Below the pieces are notes generated by a model. That model was not told where the DNA came from. It saw only the letters and a program-made list of their open reading frames with translations, and searched no databases. Below are positions 63,887 to 64,000 of a DNA stretch of 64,000 nt, piece by piece (the first letter of the stretch is position 1; every line of letters starts with the position of its first letter). Origin of the DNA: Haemophilus seminalis (GTDB lineage: Bacteria; Pseudomonadota; Gammaproteobacteria; Enterobacterales; Pasteurellaceae); the NCBI RefSeq assembly GCF_006384255.1, contig NZ_VCED01000001.1, positions 310,001 to 374,000 of the forward strand, read 5' to 3'. A program made the position numbers and the translations under genes.

Positions 63887-64000
63887 TTTCACCTTGCAAA
63901 CCAAACCTGACTTTGTAACAGGATGGTTCAATATTCTCATTGCAAAAGAGCTGCAGCAGTTCTACCAAGATGTAATAGATGGCAAGCAACCTCGATTAAT
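63861..64000 (+). CDS. Terminase large subunit, N-terminal fragment (runs off window)
   Basis: ATG 63861 overlaps the small terminase gene by 26 nt. The visible 46 residues (MIAQKSLIDFTLQTKPDF, then GWFNILIAKELQQFYQDV) match the segment preceding Walker A in phage large terminases. The ATPase and nuclease domains lie outside the window. Confidence 0.7.
   Translation, partial: MIAQKSLIDFTLQTKPDFVTGWFNILIAKELQQFYQDVIDGKQPRL

Overview
The window looks like the chromosome of Haemophilus influenzae or a very close relative, carrying an integrated lambda-like prophage. The 9-bp Haemophilus DNA uptake signal core (AAGTGCGGT or its complement) recurs throughout, often as inverted pairs that serve as terminators. 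The AT-rich coding style and the gene set (proQ, prc, sucAB, lpoA, diaA, nrdAB, tldD, fbp, rplY) fit that species.

Host part, 1 to about 41.1 kb. (i) 1-6.1 kb: end of proQ, then the envelope genes prc, an L,D-transpeptidase and a MepK-like endopeptidase, followed by two metal-dependent hydrolases. (ii) 6.2-8.9 kb: a decayed WYL regulator and a cassette of four small, mostly secreted proteins lying between two near-identical terminators. (iii) 9.0-13.2 kb: sucA-sucB. (iv) 13.3-24.8 kb: apt, dnaX, proA, three membrane-protein genes, bcr-rsuA, a DUF1919 gene and maeB. From memory of strain Rd, this block is not located between sucB and nrdB there. (v) 24.9-29.9 kb: the nrdA-nrdB ribonucleotide reductase operon behind a phased NrdR box pair. 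It is interrupted by an AT-rich P-loop ATPase gene lying between nrdA and nrdB with 16-nt gaps on both sides. (vi) 30.1-36.6 kb: dolP, diaA, yraN, lpoA, rsmI, tldD and an NlpC/P60 lipoprotein. (vii) 36.6-40.5 kb: fbp, then a rearranged-looking junction with a 5'-truncated trimeric autotransporter and a tail of another gene, then a DedA protein. (viii) rplY with a structured leader.

Prophage part, about 41.17 kb to beyond the window end. The integrase is at the left edge. A long leftward operon carries DNA methylation, RdgC, an SSB-like protein, a RecA-like ATPase, Gp157, an antirepressor and DUF2303 genes. It starts at a PL promoter near 53.57 kb that overlaps one of three 15-bp operators. 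The immunity region holds a DinD-like gene and a self-cleaving S24 repressor. Three further operators of the same TGTAC-N5-GTTCA type lie at PR near 55.7 kb. The rightward operon runs cro-like gene, YmfL-like regulator, second antirepressor, O-like initiator with five internal iterons (the replication origin), P-like protein, adenine methylase, DUF1367, YbcO-like, RusA and a Q-type antiterminator. A late promoter with a short leader and strong terminator follows, then a phage tRNA-Trp, a second terminator, holin, GH19 endolysin, nested Rz/Rz1 spanins and the terminase genes, where the window stops.

The least explained parts are the ATPase inside the nrd operon and the 50.1-53.3 kb stretch. 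That stretch holds two rightward accessory genes with tandem-hairpin leaders, a possible short terminated RNA, 29-bp direct repeats, and two copies of a long inverted repeat whose arms differ by compensating changes.
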